Positions 47,031 to 60,204 of a stretch of DNA of 64,000 nucleotides are shown here, one piece after another. Below the pieces are notes generated by a model. That model saw only the letters and a program-made list of their open reading frames with translations. It searched no databases and was not told the origin of the DNA. Where the stretch lies: contig OX485803.1 of assembly GCA_950295325.1 (NCBI GenBank), forward strand, positions 25,606,001 through 25,670,000, given 5' to 3'. This stretch comes from Polytrichum commune (taxonomy: Eukaryota > Streptophyta > Polytrichopsida > Polytrichales > Polytrichaceae). Numbering within the stretch: the stretch's first letter is position 1; every line of letters starts with the position of its first letter. Made by a program: the position numbers and the translations under genes.

Positions 47031-47825
47031 GATTGTCTGAGTACTCTTAGTTGAACAACTTCAAAAAAAATATTCTTTGCACAATTGAGCCCCAAAAATC
47101 TATTCATAACACGTTTTCTCTTCAAACCTCTTACACCTCTTGAAAACGCTTGTTGAAAAGTGTTCATGTTTTTTTGCAAAAAATCTTCAAATTGCAAAAA
47201 TACATTTGGGAGGTGGTACTTTGTTTGATCTTCCAACTTTTCTTAGTTGAACATAATTCCAAATAACTACATTTTCTATGTGGAATTGAGGTCCAACACA
47301 TAGCTGAGGACATAGACTAAATTCTAGGTCCATATCTAGTTTTGCAATCTCATGTTAACTCGTATTCTTTGAGATGACTTAGAATGACCTTGGATATATT
47401 GTGAACCCCTTTTCCACCTATTATCCTATAATGAACTACCAACACTACATAATGTTGTGTAGAGTGGTTTGTCAGTTCCTACATGCCACGGGTGGCATAA
47501 TATTACTTAACGTCTAGCTCTTGTTATGTGGACCCTCAAAATATACTCATATTCATACTGAGCTCCCAACATCCCATTGTTTGCATTTTGAGGGCCCACA
47601 TCGCTAAATAATGTTATGGGCTCTCATGTTGTTTTCATTGATAGACTTTGGCCGGCTTACCCTCAAAGGCTGTTGTAATGGGCTTGTTTTTTTTGGTTTC
47701 AGAAAATCTGTTTGTATTCTCCAAAATAATCAAGCATATATTTTTAGAACTATTTGGTGCCGGACCCACTAATTGGCTACGGAAGTCTCAATTAGGTTAG
47801 AGGATGGATGTTTTTCCTACATCAA
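47031..47825. other. Spacer with a small hairpin
   Basis: ATGTGGACCCTCAAAAT at about 47537 pairs with ATTTTGAGGGCCCACAT at about 47586-47602. Nothing else recognised. Confidence 0.4.
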
Positions 47826-48055
47826 TATACTAAATATTTTATTTAGTGTCACTTACTATTTGGAACTACACAATGCTATGTCTATTTACTACATATCTCC
47901 TATTTTACCAACAAATGTCAAATTGGTTGCTTAGACACTATAGAACAATAACAACTTCACTTGATAAAAATCTAAATCAGTAGTCAAAAATATAACATTG
48001 TGTGAATGAGGGAACCAACACTGTAAATGAGGGAACCAACACTATACACATCAGG
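47826..48055. mobile_element. M-family MITE
   Basis: The left end has ATTTAGTGTCACTTACTATT, GGAACTACACAATGCTATG. The right end is altered by a duplication of ATGAGGGAACCAACACT at about 48005-48045. Confidence 0.55.
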
Positions 48056-48344
48056 GGTGTCATTGTGGATAAACTATATTCCAATCCACAACATATAACA
48101 TCAGTCTACGTTGTACGCTACTAGATTTCTATTGGATGAGAAAGTAATGTGCATTTAAGAAACTTCAACAAGGTGAGATCCAATTTATACATGTGCAACT
48201 TGGCCAATTTTGAATTAAACACTAACTTTCTTTCAAAAATAGACTTCAACAAAATCAAACATCACCATTTTCTAGACATGGACTTTGCATAGACAATACG
48301 CTTTTATTATGCAAATAAGGTAGAGCGGTGTTAATCCAACACAA

Positions 48345-48670
48345 CAACAATATGCACACGTATGGTTGAGTGACATGTGGGTAGGTGTAGATTTAAGAAC
48401 GCACACCAAAAAGACATGTGCTCTAAAAAGATTGAGTTGTGTACTCGATATATGTTGACCATTCTAGGTTCAATTGTCAACATGATTTGAAGGCCTATAT
48501 GATCATTTAACAAGTGCAAGAATCTTCACTTTGATAATGAATCAAATCTTCATAGAGCTCCCAACATTATGAGGACATGTCTATGGGCGTAATTTGGAAT
48601 TGCTAATCGTCTCACGCTAATCACACGTTTTCATATCCTATGCTTGGAAGTGGGCACATAAAAAAAAAGT
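48345..48670 (+). repeat. Dispersed repeat R', copy
   Basis: GTGTAGATTTAAGAACG, CAAAAAGACATGTGCTC, TATATGATCATTTAACAAG, CTTTGATAATGAATCAAATC and GGAAGTGGG in the same order as 63530-63790. Confidence 0.65.
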
Positions 48671-48810
48671 CGTCCTAGTTCGGCTCAATCGTCTTAAAAG
48701 AAACATATATATCAAAACTTCTTTGATTAATATTTGGAGTCCGCTACCCTTGGTAATAAACGAACACTAACACATTGAACAACTAGAGTGAAAGTGAATA
48801 ACTACACCAG

Positions 48811-49022
48811 GTATATGTTATTTGGTGTCACTTACTATTTGGAGTTACGTTGTGCTATAACTTTTTACCATGGATCTCATTTCTTATCAACAAAGCTCAA
48901 ATTGGTTGTTTGAACACTATATAACATCAACATCTTTACTTGGTGAAAAAAAATTACATTAACAATGAATTGTTACAGCAATGTGTAACTCCTAATAGTA
49001 AATGACGTTTAATACCATAAAC
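48811..49022. mobile_element. M-family MITE, best copy
   Basis: Left TTATTTGGTGTCACTTACTA, TTGGAGTTACG, GCTATAAC; right TTACAGCAATGTGTAACTCC, AATAGTAAATGACG, TTAATACCATA. These form an inverted repeat of about 50 bp with few mismatches. About 212 bp in all, no coding capacity. Confidence 0.75.
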
Positions 49023-50785
49023 GGTGTAGTCTAGGATGTCACATAATCCACACATTCATCTTCTAATGCTTTCCGATGTGAGAGGCCTATAACTTAAGTA
49101 TTGAGGCGCCCTAAACAAAACGAGAGCCTTGGCCTCCCCGCCTATCGATTCTATTTGCAATCTTATCCACATGATTACCCATGTCTCATAACAAGTCCGG
49201 TTGACATTGTACCCTAAACCCTAAATCCACCCAAAAAATGAATGTAAACTAAAAAAAACATTCTTGATCATTGGACTAGCTTGAAAGCTATAACATTTAG
49301 ATTCGTGCCAACTATGTACACCCATGTTAACAACCCAAGTCCATTATTTGCAAGAGAGCTTACCAACATTAATCTTATTTTCATATTCCTTTTCTCTACG
49401 ATTTTGAAATCACATCACAACATATTGCTCATAGGAAGTGAAAATACAATAACTCTATGTTCGGACACTAAATATCGTATATGTACTCGTGCATCGAATC
49501 CGGCTCTTTTCTCACATTCATGTATCGGTCCAATCAATCAATGAATTGCTTTGAAATAGAGTCACTTTTGACATGGCCATCGAATGTACACGGCCATGTG
49601 ACTCAAGGCCCCAACAACAAGGGCCTTCATAACTAAGGGTTAGGAATATTTCCTTGACAATTTTTGTGTAGAGCTTTCTCCAAGTCTACCCATTAATTCA
49701 TGTTGGTTGGTATAGGATTGATATAATGTCCATGGCAATGAACACTTGTTCCCAACCAACAACTAATGTTGATCGATATCCATAACATATATGATCATGG
49801 ATTTTTTGGGTAGATATTTTTGTAGTTCCTTAAAAAGGACCGAGTTGTCTCATAAGCTAATCTAGCAAGGAGGCTCTTCTTCCCACTTGCTATTTTGCAG
49901 CCAAATACAAATCGGTCAAAGTGAACAATCCCATGCACAAACACCCGTGGTCCCCAACATGCCAAAATTCTTAGAGTGGAAGGATTTGTTCTAAAGAAAC
50001 AAAGTGCAATTGATGTTCGAGCGTTCATTCCGTGCAAATGATTGAGTGGTGGGCAACGTTCTTGTGCTCCTTCAAAAGAAACATGGTAGTTGCATAAATT
50101 GACAAAAAAATTGTTTGAGGAGACTATGAATGTTTTATACCTTCTTCACGTGCAAATAATCATATCTCACATTGAGACCCCCGTGTACATGACATGAAAA
50201 CGTTGCTCTTTCAGAATTTCACAATCTAACACTATTCAACAACATTCATCTAGCAATTCTTTTCCTTTACGTGATCAATTAGTCGAGAAGAAGTCTATGG
50301 GCGATGAAAGCAGCTTCTGGCTTCTGGCTTCTGGCTTCTGGTGAGGCCACGATGCCTGTGCTTTCTCGACCGTCGGATTTGACCGATGTAACCCTCCTCC
50401 CCTGATCTCCTCCGTTCCTGCCCCACTGCTTCCAAATTTTAAAGTCGTCAAAAGTGACTCATCACATAAACTCATCTATTAACTGCAATCTTCCGATGGA
50501 GTGTACAAACATGTATGAAGAGTTTTTTTTGCTTGTAACACTAATTGGTAATATTTAGCAATCAGTTTAGCTTTATACATAGGCCATAAATATAGGGTAA
50601 GTGACACTAATTGACCGGTAAAACTATATACCATAAAGATCGTAGACATCTAGCCTTGGCCCTTAGAAACATGGAGAGGGAATTATCGCATATGAGAGTA
50701 TCTCTCATTCATCCAACATTAAAGCCTTGAATTAGTATGCAACCATGATGTTACAATTTTTAATTAATTTGAGATCAAAATCAGT
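49023..50785. other. Spacer, nothing recognised
   Basis: A four-unit tandem GCTTCTG lies at about 50314-50341. Two CCCTAAA units at about 49212-49225. No gene seen. Confidence 0.4.
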
Positions 50786-50892
50786 TTAAGGTATGCATAT
50801 GTTCATTGGTTACTTTTCTTAATTTGACACATGTATTTGATTGGTGAATGGTTAGGTGTGGATCAAAAAACAAGAAAACGGTAAAACCGTGA

Positions 50893-51275
50893 GGCTCTGT
50901 CCTTTACTATGAAAGACTATAATTGTAGTTGTCCACTTTGCTCATGCCAATCCATGGTTATTCACTATACCAAACCTTTCTTGGATTTTGGGCACCTTCT
51001 TCTCAAATGCGGGTCAAGGATTGAAGCTACTCATTTATCACTCGAAAATTTTTAAATGAATAATCAAGAATTGCCAAAATAACTATAGTTGACTAGATTT
51101 CTTTCAATACATTTTAGGGAGCAATTAGAGAGAGAGAGAGAGAGAGTACACATTAAATAAGGTGGACCAAAAATAACAAGAACAAGTAACGTCCAAGTGT
51201 GAACGCAAAGTGGTTAGGAAATTTGCTCTTGAAACGAAGAAGTTGATGCATAGTCTCTGTCCTACAGACAGAGCC
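50893..51275. mobile_element. DNA element with GGCTCTGTC termini
   Basis: Starts GGCTCTGTCC and ends GACAGAGCC inside repeat R. Nine-base perfect inverted termini of the GGCTCTGT type are common in Tourist-like elements, but no target duplication is clear. An (AG)n microsatellite is at about 51126-51147. Confidence 0.5.
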
Positions 51276-51377
51276 AACAAACACCATACGGACACATGTT
51301 TAGAAAAGACTGGACTACGTCTTCAAACTCCGCACTCAATAATGAACACGATCGGGAGTACATGTGTATTTAGTTAG

Positions 51378-52111
51378 CCCTTTACTGCCGCATATGACCC
51401 GAGGGGTCATATCTTGCAGGGAGAGTGTTTTAGACGGCCACCTCACACCATCATTGGGGCTTCCTACTTGGCATGGTGATTCTTATATACTTCAAGACGA
51501 GATATGCGCAAGTCTCGTTAGATTTTGATTTGACATGAAGGAGAACATTGCTTTGAGGTGAGTTTGATCCTTGTAGAAGTTCACTAAGACTTGAGCAAAG
51601 AAGCAACTTTTCTTGCATGTGGGTGTTGCCTACTATAAGAGTAAGCTACATTTAGCCATTTGGGCAACAACCCAAAGCAAACAAGCTCCAAAGATGGCAT
51701 TCAAGTTCAGTATGAGACACACCCATCATTTGATCAATGAACTTTGACCACCTCTAGAAGAGGCATATGAACTCAAAATCTAGAAATAAAAAATCTCATA
51801 TGTATGTTTTCCAATTTCATATATGTGCATCTTTTTTTTTCATCCAATAGGGGCCCATTTCATTTGAATTTTTTTTTAAAAATTAGTCGCCCCAACTTGA
51901 TAAATTCAACTTTGTGACCATTGGATCTTCTCTACATTTGTTGGAATGAGGATTTTTTTTTGTTTCCATACCTCCATTATGAAATTGGATTGTACATGCA
52001 AGTGGCCGATCAACACAAATGTTGACAATAGCGGGGTCAAATGCCCTCAACATCATGGGTAGTAAAAAGAATCTCCAAGTTCATTGGAATGTACCCCAAG
52101 GCAATAAAGGG
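51378..52111. mobile_element. piggyBac-like element, degraded flanks
   Basis: Begins CCCTTTACTGCC after TTAG (51374-51377) and ends GGCAATAAAGGG before TCAA (52112-52115). Both flanks are one change from TTAA. The subterminal ATGACCCGAGGGGTCAT at the left end is a palindrome. The insertion interrupts repeat R, which confirms it as a discrete unit. No transposase frame is recognisable. Confidence 0.6.
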
Positions 52112-52582
52112 TCAAGGAACAAACGAACATTTTCTTCTGACAACCCTAACAAAATTAGGGCATGCGTGAACTTCAATCCATTTTTGTTGATGCTCAATCA
52201 TAGATTTGCCAATGCAACACAACTTTTGTTCTATAAATCTAATACGTAGAAGTTAGAAAACATGCAATATGAACCAAACAACAACCACACACCTTAGTCC
52301 AAGTCAGTTGAGATGAATTGGCCACATAATATTACCTAGCAAAGTTGGGTGGGCCACGAGCCCTATCGCAAAGACGCCAAAAATCCAATACTACAAAATG
52401 AAAAACAACAACAGTGTGAGCTTGATCTCAAGCTATGCGGAGGGTAAGAAAATTCTGGGTACGGTTTAGGCTAAAAGTGAACCACGTTGTCAATTAATGG
52501 TATGCACAAATCTATAAGGATCAAATATTCATGTTACATGAATAACAACAAGCGGTACGTGCAAGCAACAATAAGTAATAAT

Positions 52583-52608
52583 TCTCTCTCTCTCTCTCTC
52601 TCTCTTTC
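52583..52608. repeat. (CT)n microsatellite
   Basis: About 12 CT units. Confidence 0.9.
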
Positions 52609-52974
52609 TCTATCCCCTAGAGACATGAACACATGAAGTTGGGGAAGCCTTGATGACAACATGGTTGAAGACGACATGCCAACAAGGGTCGGATATTTTG
52701 GGGTATTTTAATACTTCTATTAGGCCTCAAGGGAGCGAGATATTATGTGTAGAGTGTGGACAAAGGTCGAGTTGGGATTTGGTGCAGCCGAAAAAGAGCT
52801 AGTCTACGGGAACTTGCCTTCCTTGGTGTCAGGAGCCGTAAGCAAGTTAGGTCATAATAATAATAAGAAGATCGGGACACGTGGCTTTTGTCGTGCCTAG
52901 AAAGCTTTGTGGACCCTTTTGCTTCCATTTGGCACGACCGATTCCCCTCCCTTTCTCCTTCCCCTTACCTTACC

Positions 52975-53100
52975 CTATGACTAAGCGAGGCTCTCGAACT
53001 CCACACCTCTCTCTCTCTCACTCTCTCTCTAACCTCATGCTTTCCGGAGGTTGCATTGCCATGCGGTTCGACATGACATGGTTGTCCAACCACTTCCGTT
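52975..53100 (-). repeat. tRNA-like repeat, copy 1 of a pair
   Basis: On the minus strand AAGTGGTTGGACAACC is followed by GCATGAGGT and GGAGTTCGAGAGCC, which resemble A- and B-boxes with a long gap. The second copy is at 53305-53425. Possibly a SINE head; a (CT)n run lies inside this copy only. Confidence 0.45.
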
Positions 53101-53304
53101 GTGTTAACTTATGATGTCCGTGTTGTGAGTCACAAAACATACATTATAAGATGATTGTGTTTTTAATACTTAGAAATGTTGTTTTTCTCATGAAGCAAGT
53201 ACACATGTGAGTTTTGAAACCATAGGTGTATTGTTACCACATGTTGGCGGTGGATTCTACGACATGGATTGTTGTCATGTTAGGGTTGAGTGTAGGACTT
53301 TGTT

Positions 53305-53425
53305 ACCCTTTGACCAAGCAAGGCTCTCGAACTCCGTGGGCACACAAGCCTCCCTAGCCTTGACCTCATGCTTTCTGGAGGATGAATGTCCATGTGGTTC
53401 AACATGGTTGCCCAACCACTTAAGG
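53305..53425 (-). repeat. tRNA-like repeat, copy 2 of a pair
   Basis: Shares AGGCTCTCGAACTCC, GACCTCATGCTTTC, GGAGGTTG/GGAGGATG and CCCAACCACTT with 52975-53100, same orientation, 330 bp away. Confidence 0.45.
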
Positions 53426-56400
53426 GTTTCTAGGCGCACCACCTGGTTAAGAGAATCAACTAACTTGTGGGTTGGTGAAATTAACTATTGTAGAGGGCTC
53501 TCTATCCAAGACGAAATAATTATCTTCCCCTCGAAATTTGCCACGTGTCATGCTCACATTTTTCACGACCCGCTTGTATCCCACTTGGAAATTACATTTT
53601 GGCAGATGTAAAGATGAAACATGGAGCCATGTACGGTAACTCATATGCGAAATAACTGATTGCAGTGCCCATGATGTTTTTGGGCATAGTCGGTCGAGAT
53701 CCTAGTGATTTTAAATCCAGCCGGTTACATGTTGACATCTTCCGGTTTTGCTTTGTTCATTTGAGGCATATTCCGTAGATTCCTCTAGAATGATCAATAA
53801 TTCTCCTGAAGTCTCGAATTTCAACCGGTTATTTCTCAAACTCAGCCGGTTCATTTGTAACTAACTGTTGGTTCTCCCCGGACATAAAATTGCACAACCG
53901 CACATCTCGGTTACCACTAACCAATGTTTGACCAATTTAAGAGAGGAGTTAAGGTTGATCGACCAAGGTTTTGCTCAACTTGCCCAAGTTTTGAGCATGG
54001 CACTAATTTTGATACATTTAGTCTTGTGGTCCACACCATTTGTGTTTTATTATGGTCAAAACATAATAAAATACTATGATTGAAAAAATTAAGGTTTGGA
54101 ATTATATTTTAATACTAATTTTTATTACTACACTATTTATATAATTTAAATGTATGCTAATTTAGGACGAAGGAAGAAATAGTGTGGTCTACCTCAAAGT
54201 GATGGGGAAAATGAAAGGCGGGCATTCTAGACAAAAACTTGGGCTACTCATTTGTAAAAGTTAGTTAGCACTAGGGGCATGGAGGAGTTAAGGTACACAT
54301 TTTACATAAGCGAGAGGTTTTATTTTTATTTTTTTGTACTACGTAAAATGTACATGCTATTGAGATTTTCAAAGTATAAGGGGTTCTAAGGCTTGGAAAT
54401 GAAAATGATACTCGATGTGTTATTTTCCATCCATTGTTGTTATTTGATTATCGTCCCAATGAGTACATGGTCCATTCTTTTTAGGGTTTGATTTTGTTTT
54501 AGGTTTCCCTAAACTAAAGGCTCTTTGAGCGCTCTTCGGCTCCATGCAATTTTGCCTCCAGATTGCCATTGCCACAAAGCCCATCTAATTCTAAATAGCT
54601 TTTGACTACAAAGACTTCATACGTTGGAAGGGTTTAAATGGAATGTATAGACTAGGTTTCTTGGCCATAGCCTAGCCGAAGCAGGCAAATTTCAATGTCA
54701 TGTGATTTTCACTCGGCAAATGGTAGTTAGAATCTCGTCCTTGGTGAGATTAGGATGCTATTGCTGCTTCACATTGGTTATTGCATGTAACCACCTTCTT
54801 TTCCCTCTCGGCATGATAAGGAGAAGGTTGGCCAATGTAGAGTAAGGCTCATTCCTTAGTGTAGAATTCGGTTTTGTCTCAATACATAAGTAATAGGCTT
54901 TCTTGAAGGTTCAACACTCAGTGATTGAGGTTGGATACTCATCATTAGGCAATTTCCAAGCAAGATGCTTGTAGATATAGAATTAGTCTCAAAGAGCCGA
55001 TTTTTCGGAGTGCAATTCATGTTGAAACTCTAATATCAAGAGTAAGAGTCTGTTAAGTGCAATTGTCTTGATGCCTTTGAAGTGAAAATTTGATTGTTGT
55101 TAGTTATACTTCGGAATGAAAGTAATGTCTTGAATGCTTAGTAGTAGTGGCTACGATCGTTAATTTGAGCAAGTAAAATTGTCAAGAGCATGAGTGAAAT
55201 TGATTAAAGAGTGTGAGAGTCAAAGTTGATCATAAGTAAATTTTGGTGATAGGCCGAGAAAGAGAAGGATTAAACAGAGGATCAAAGAAGTAAAATCGGT
55301 TGAAGCCGGATGCTAGGTAATGCCATGAGAGAAGTCACAAGTGCAATGCTATGAGGATAAAGAGTCAATTGGTGAAGAAAGTGAGCATTTAATTAAAGGT
55401 TGTGGAAAGTGTAGTCTCATAGGGTATGAATGAGTGAGTCTTAGCGATAGGCTAAGAGAAGAGAGAGTAAACATGAGGTAGTCAAAAATTATACCAGTAA
55501 TTAGAGAGTTGATGGCAATGAGCATGTGAGTTATTTCACTTATCTTGGGGTAGGAGGTGAAGACTAATTGTTGATATGAGGGCAATAATTATATGCAAAT
55601 TGTGTGAGTACATAACTAGGAGGAGGTCAAGAGATAAAGAATACACGCATGAGAGTAGGAGGCAAATAGCCAAGTGAAACAAAGAAGGAGAAAGAAGAGT
55701 GATAGCATGTATGAATGGAAGTGAGTACGTTGAGTCGCCAAGGTTTATATGTTGACAAAGTTCAAGTGAGGCAATTAGCCTAAGTGAAAGAGGAAGGCCA
55801 TAGCCAATACTTGGTTGAGAGTTAACCAGGAGAGTGAAAGACACTACCTTGTGGTAGAGACTGAGAGGCCTACGATGCACGATCATGACTAAACAAGTTT
55901 ATTAGGCCATAGCCAAGCCTAGGTTGAGATTTAGGCAAGTAGCCCCTAGGAAAGAAGGTAGCCAAGAGAGGCTTGCCATGGGGGAGCTATCATCAAAATT
56001 GACGGGCCACAACCGTGTCAGTAGTTGAGAATCAACATAGAGAAAGGACATTACCATGTATTGAGAGGATATAGCCGAGTTAGGTCTATTGCACCTTGTT
56101 GGGTAAAGACGGAGGCTACATGCAGTGTTGACAAAGCATGAGGTTACTTTGGGCAGGCTATAGGCTGCCAAGGACTTTACCTTGAAAGGAGAAAGACTTT
56201 ACCTTACCAAACTAAGTGGATAAATAATAAAGATTTGTTGAGTACACAAAATAGACTAAGAACATATGAACATTATGAGATTATTGCAAGCATGATGCAT
56301 GACAACTCAAGACTATGTAGTTACTCAAAAGACATTATTGGGAACTTTGTCCTACCTATTGACAATTTGCCAAGCTTTTGAGCTTCACAACTGACATAGA

Positions 56401-58099
56401 GGATGAAATTAGTGTGACAGGAGTCCAAATGCATAGGATTGAATCACTCATGACTCATAAAGCACAATGAAGCATAAGAGTGGAGATTAAGCTTAATAAA
56501 GAAGAAATGAAGGAGTAAAAGACTTAGATTGCTATTAGAATCCTTAATCCAATGTGACATTAATTCTTATAAACATTAGCTCAGTCTTCCTTGAGACCTA
56601 ATTCTCTGGGTTGTTTTCTTTGGGTTTGATTTAAGTGATAGACATTAACTACATAATAGAGTTATCCGTAAAGTGAGATGAAGAGAGGGTTTTGGGCCTG
56701 GATTTGAGAAAATTGTGTGACATGCCCTAAAAGTGGAGCAAGTGTCTGTAGCTATAAAAAAACACATGCACAAATCTTTTGAGGGACCGGAAATGGTGAA
56801 ATTTTTTTTTTTGCTCCTGTGTTGCGAGCGCGCCCCGGGAATTTAGCGTCGCTTTGTCAGAGGGTGCTAATTCTGTCGCCCTGTTTCGCTAATTCTGTTA
56901 GGGGTGTAGACAAGACTAAGTAAGTAGTGAAGCACGCCCAAAATCAGCAAGCACGCATGATGGCCTCAACCACGAATAGGCGGATTCTCTCATCCAAAAA
57001 CAAGCAGACCAGCTCTGACCCTAAACCCTGGCCTTGTGTATTATGCCCCAGAATTCAAGAGCCTTACTTTGCGTTTCCATGGGTTTGTGTGAATAGTGCA
57101 CTCAAAATCTGTCAAAACACCAGCTCACTTTACGGATAACTCTAATGCTTCATAAAATTGATAATAAGTGTGAAGAATATAGAGAACTATTAATGTAATA
57201 GCCACCCTTTAAGGTAGAGGTGCTAAACCAAGACTTATAAACGCCTCCCAATCACCAACACTCTATTACCTTGACCCGTTTCCCATGGAAACGGAGTGCC
57301 CGGGCCCACGGAGTGATGGGTTTAAGTGCCATTAGTGGTGGCACACCATACCAACCTTCACTACCTTCATATAGGATAGGTAAAGAGCTCTACTTAGTCT
57401 CGGGTTGGTTTAAGATGGATATAGTGTGGCTTGTCAAAGCCTATTCTAGTCATTCTATTCACAACATTGGGGGGGGGGGGAGGACAATTCAAGCTCACAA
57501 AACCAAGGGTGTCAATATATGGGATGCAAGGGGATGGTTGTACATGGAGATAGTCATGTTGGGCTTTGATCTAGGTTGGGTCTAGTACTCAATTATGTTC
57601 TGTTGGTTCTAGGCGATCTAATGTTGGTTCTTGGTAACGAAGATGGGGTCTTCATCATATGCAAGGTCGTCATACACGAGGCCTGATGATTAGGCTAAGG
57701 AACCTAGTGATTTTGACTTTAAATATTCATAAAATATTAAATTGAGGTTAATTTTATTGTTGATGATATTCCTATGTTTAGCCTAAAGGCTAATATGAAT
57801 TTACATGTTTTACAGCAACCCCATAGCCACATGTATTTGCAATAGCTTAAAGTGTTGGTTTAAGGACCCTCTACCTTATATACAAAGATATCCCACTTAA
57901 TAGGCCATGCAATAAATTTAACCGTAAATATATGGGGATGAAATAGGGTCCAGATCTTCTAGTGGTTGCTTGTTTGAGTGTTATGGAAATTTTTGGAAGA
58001 CTTCTTTGAGCTTTTATTGTCAATATGTTTCATCTTTATAGAGAAGAAGACGAAGAAGATGCTATGGGTGCATATTTGCTTTGCTCATCACAATAGGGT
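53426..58099. other. Gene-poor stretch
   Basis: 55100-56500 is purine-rich on the plus strand with degenerate internal repeats (GATAGGCYGAGAAAGAG-like at about 55250 and 55445; GGCCATAGCCAA at about 55797 and 55905). A G-run is at about 57470. No gene recognised. Confidence 0.35.
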
Positions 58100-59700
58100 T
58101 TGTTTAACCCTCACCATACTCACACAAATATGTTTTATGTCCTACACATAACACATCAGTGTCATTTCGCGATCTCTATCGGTGATCCATCAATACACAA
58201 CAATATCTTCTTATTCAAAGTAGATTTACATGACCTTGTCTTCCTAATCCTAATGTTGCCACAAGCAAACCTTCTTCGAAGTCATTCCACCAAGTGCACC
58301 ACCAAGCTTGCCACCAATCTCCCTGCCACCAGGCGTCAACCCCATAATCTCAACAAAATTTCCACCACCAACCATCAACAAGGATCTAATTGATGTGCAT
58401 CCTCTCAAACCATAAATAAACTTCCGAAGTTATTCAACAATACTCCTTACAATCATTATGAGGTACATTACCCCCAAATCATCCCAATGGTCCCACATTG
58501 AACTCCAAAAAGAAGTCGACCTCTTACAATTGCAACCTACACAAGCCACCACCAAGATCAACAACATTGGCCTATGCACAACAAAAATTCCACATCTCAA
58601 AAAAACAATCATAATGATTACGTCAAAAAGAAGCAAAATGCCTAATGATACAAACAAAATTAACCCCACAACCCAACACACGAGCCTCCTCGCTCCTACC
58701 AAAAACACATCTCACACCTTGCCAACACACCATTCTCGATCGTACACCTGCAAACCACCTTATACCACAGCAAGGAATTCCCCAAAACTGGAAAACACCA
58801 AACAGAAATCGACAAATCAACGTAGGCACACTACACATATAGCCTCAACCCTTATCTGACACCAAAACTGCCACCTACTCAATACAATTCACCAATCCTT
58901 CCACCCACACACTGCCACCCTCGATCACATACAAATATCAATAAACCTACGAACCAAAACACCATCACCAAGCCTACCAATCTACAACTGCAAAGATCAG
59001 GATAGAGATGTGCATTTGCCACTCCATGCTTCACCGTTACCACAAGCAATAGGGACTTCTCTGCTCAATACAACCTCAACCACAACATGTTGGACAACCT
59101 TTGGACAACCCGCATCTCTACAAATTTGCATCAAACTACCCCAACCCCCCCCCCCCCAATGGCCCCTTTTGCTTTACAACAATTCCCACTAATGAAGTCT
59201 CACAACTAGTAGCAAACAAATATTTATCCATCAGGCCCTCACAACCACGACCTTGACATCATCCTCAACATCAACCCACCTCACAATCATCCCCATACAG
59301 ATATCACCAACCCTAACAAGCAATGCACCAGAAGACTTGCACCTACAACCATCATCGCAAGTATAGACCCCGTAGCAAAAAATGGCCAACATAGGGACAA
59401 CCAACAACACTTATGAAAGAGAAAAACAAAATAACCATATCAAGGAAGCAAAACCCCAACAACCCCGACAACCAATAACAACACAATGTCAAACATGTAG
59501 ACAGAGTAAGTAGGCACTATTACCCGGCCCCACACCAAGATGAAGACTTCAACATGCAATTGCACACAGTCTCACCCAAACACCGCACTAGCTCTCTACA
59601 ACTATCTATTTCTCAAGAGTATCCCGCAGGAAATTAACTTCAAGCCAAAAACAAGGAGAGAAGAATCACATTAATTTCCATAGACTGCCCTAGACTATTG
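58100..59700 (+). pseudogene. Possible N-terminal fragment of the C-rich LINE
   Basis: The base composition is the same C/A-rich, G-poor type as 20380-25240. The frame 58645-58842 ends NRQINVGTLHI, which resembles the start of an endonuclease domain preceded by a Pro/Thr-rich leader. Downstream Pro/Asn/Thr-rich frames are broken by stops. Endonuclease catalytic motifs could not be placed, so the call rests on composition and this short motif. Confidence 0.4.
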
Positions 59701-60204
59701 CCCATAATGGGCATAATACATTTACAAATGTTGCAATTATTGTCACTTACTAAGTGACTTTTCATTCAAATTTCAATCATCCATTACAATATTTCATCTC
59801 GTAGATGTTAAGAGTAGGTTGGCTTGAAAGTACACTAGATAGTCCTATTTGCTATGGGCCACAATAATTTTCTCGAACCCACACTAATTCCTATAAGGGG
59901 ATTAATGTGGGTCACATTAATTTTCAACCCGCGCTAAGTTTCTAGTAGAAAATATTAGGTTGGGCCACATTAATTATTTTCTAATTAATGTGGACGATTG
60001 TTTTATTTTGTGCTACTTTGGTCCTATAAATGATATTCAATATGTTGGTCGAAAGTCTCTAGAAAAACGTAGGGGAAGATTTGAGGTCTTGGAGGCACGC
60101 CATTTCCACCTTGACTAGAAAATCAGTGTTTCACGCTAATTGACAGACCAATCTAGTATACTTGTTAACTTATTCAGAAGAAGTATTCTTAGAAAAGTTA
60201 GCAC

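Larger units (their letters stand above)
50786..52275 (+). repeat. Dispersed repeat R, copy 3, split by two insertions
   Basis: The head (50786-50887), middle (51276-51373) and tail (52116-52275) are collinear with copy 1 at 7246-7610 and copy 2. The gaps are filled by elements at about 50893-51275 and 51378-52111. Confidence 0.75.

Noticed and set aside
53650-53870. Recurrent CCGGTT words as a regulatory cluster
   Set aside because: Only three occurrences with no fixed spacing or palindromic context beyond the word itself.
57194-57830. TGTAATAGCC...TTTTACA as a second solo LTR
   Set aside because: TG...CA ends can be found, but the flanking 5-bp sequences (ATTAA and GCAAC) do not match.
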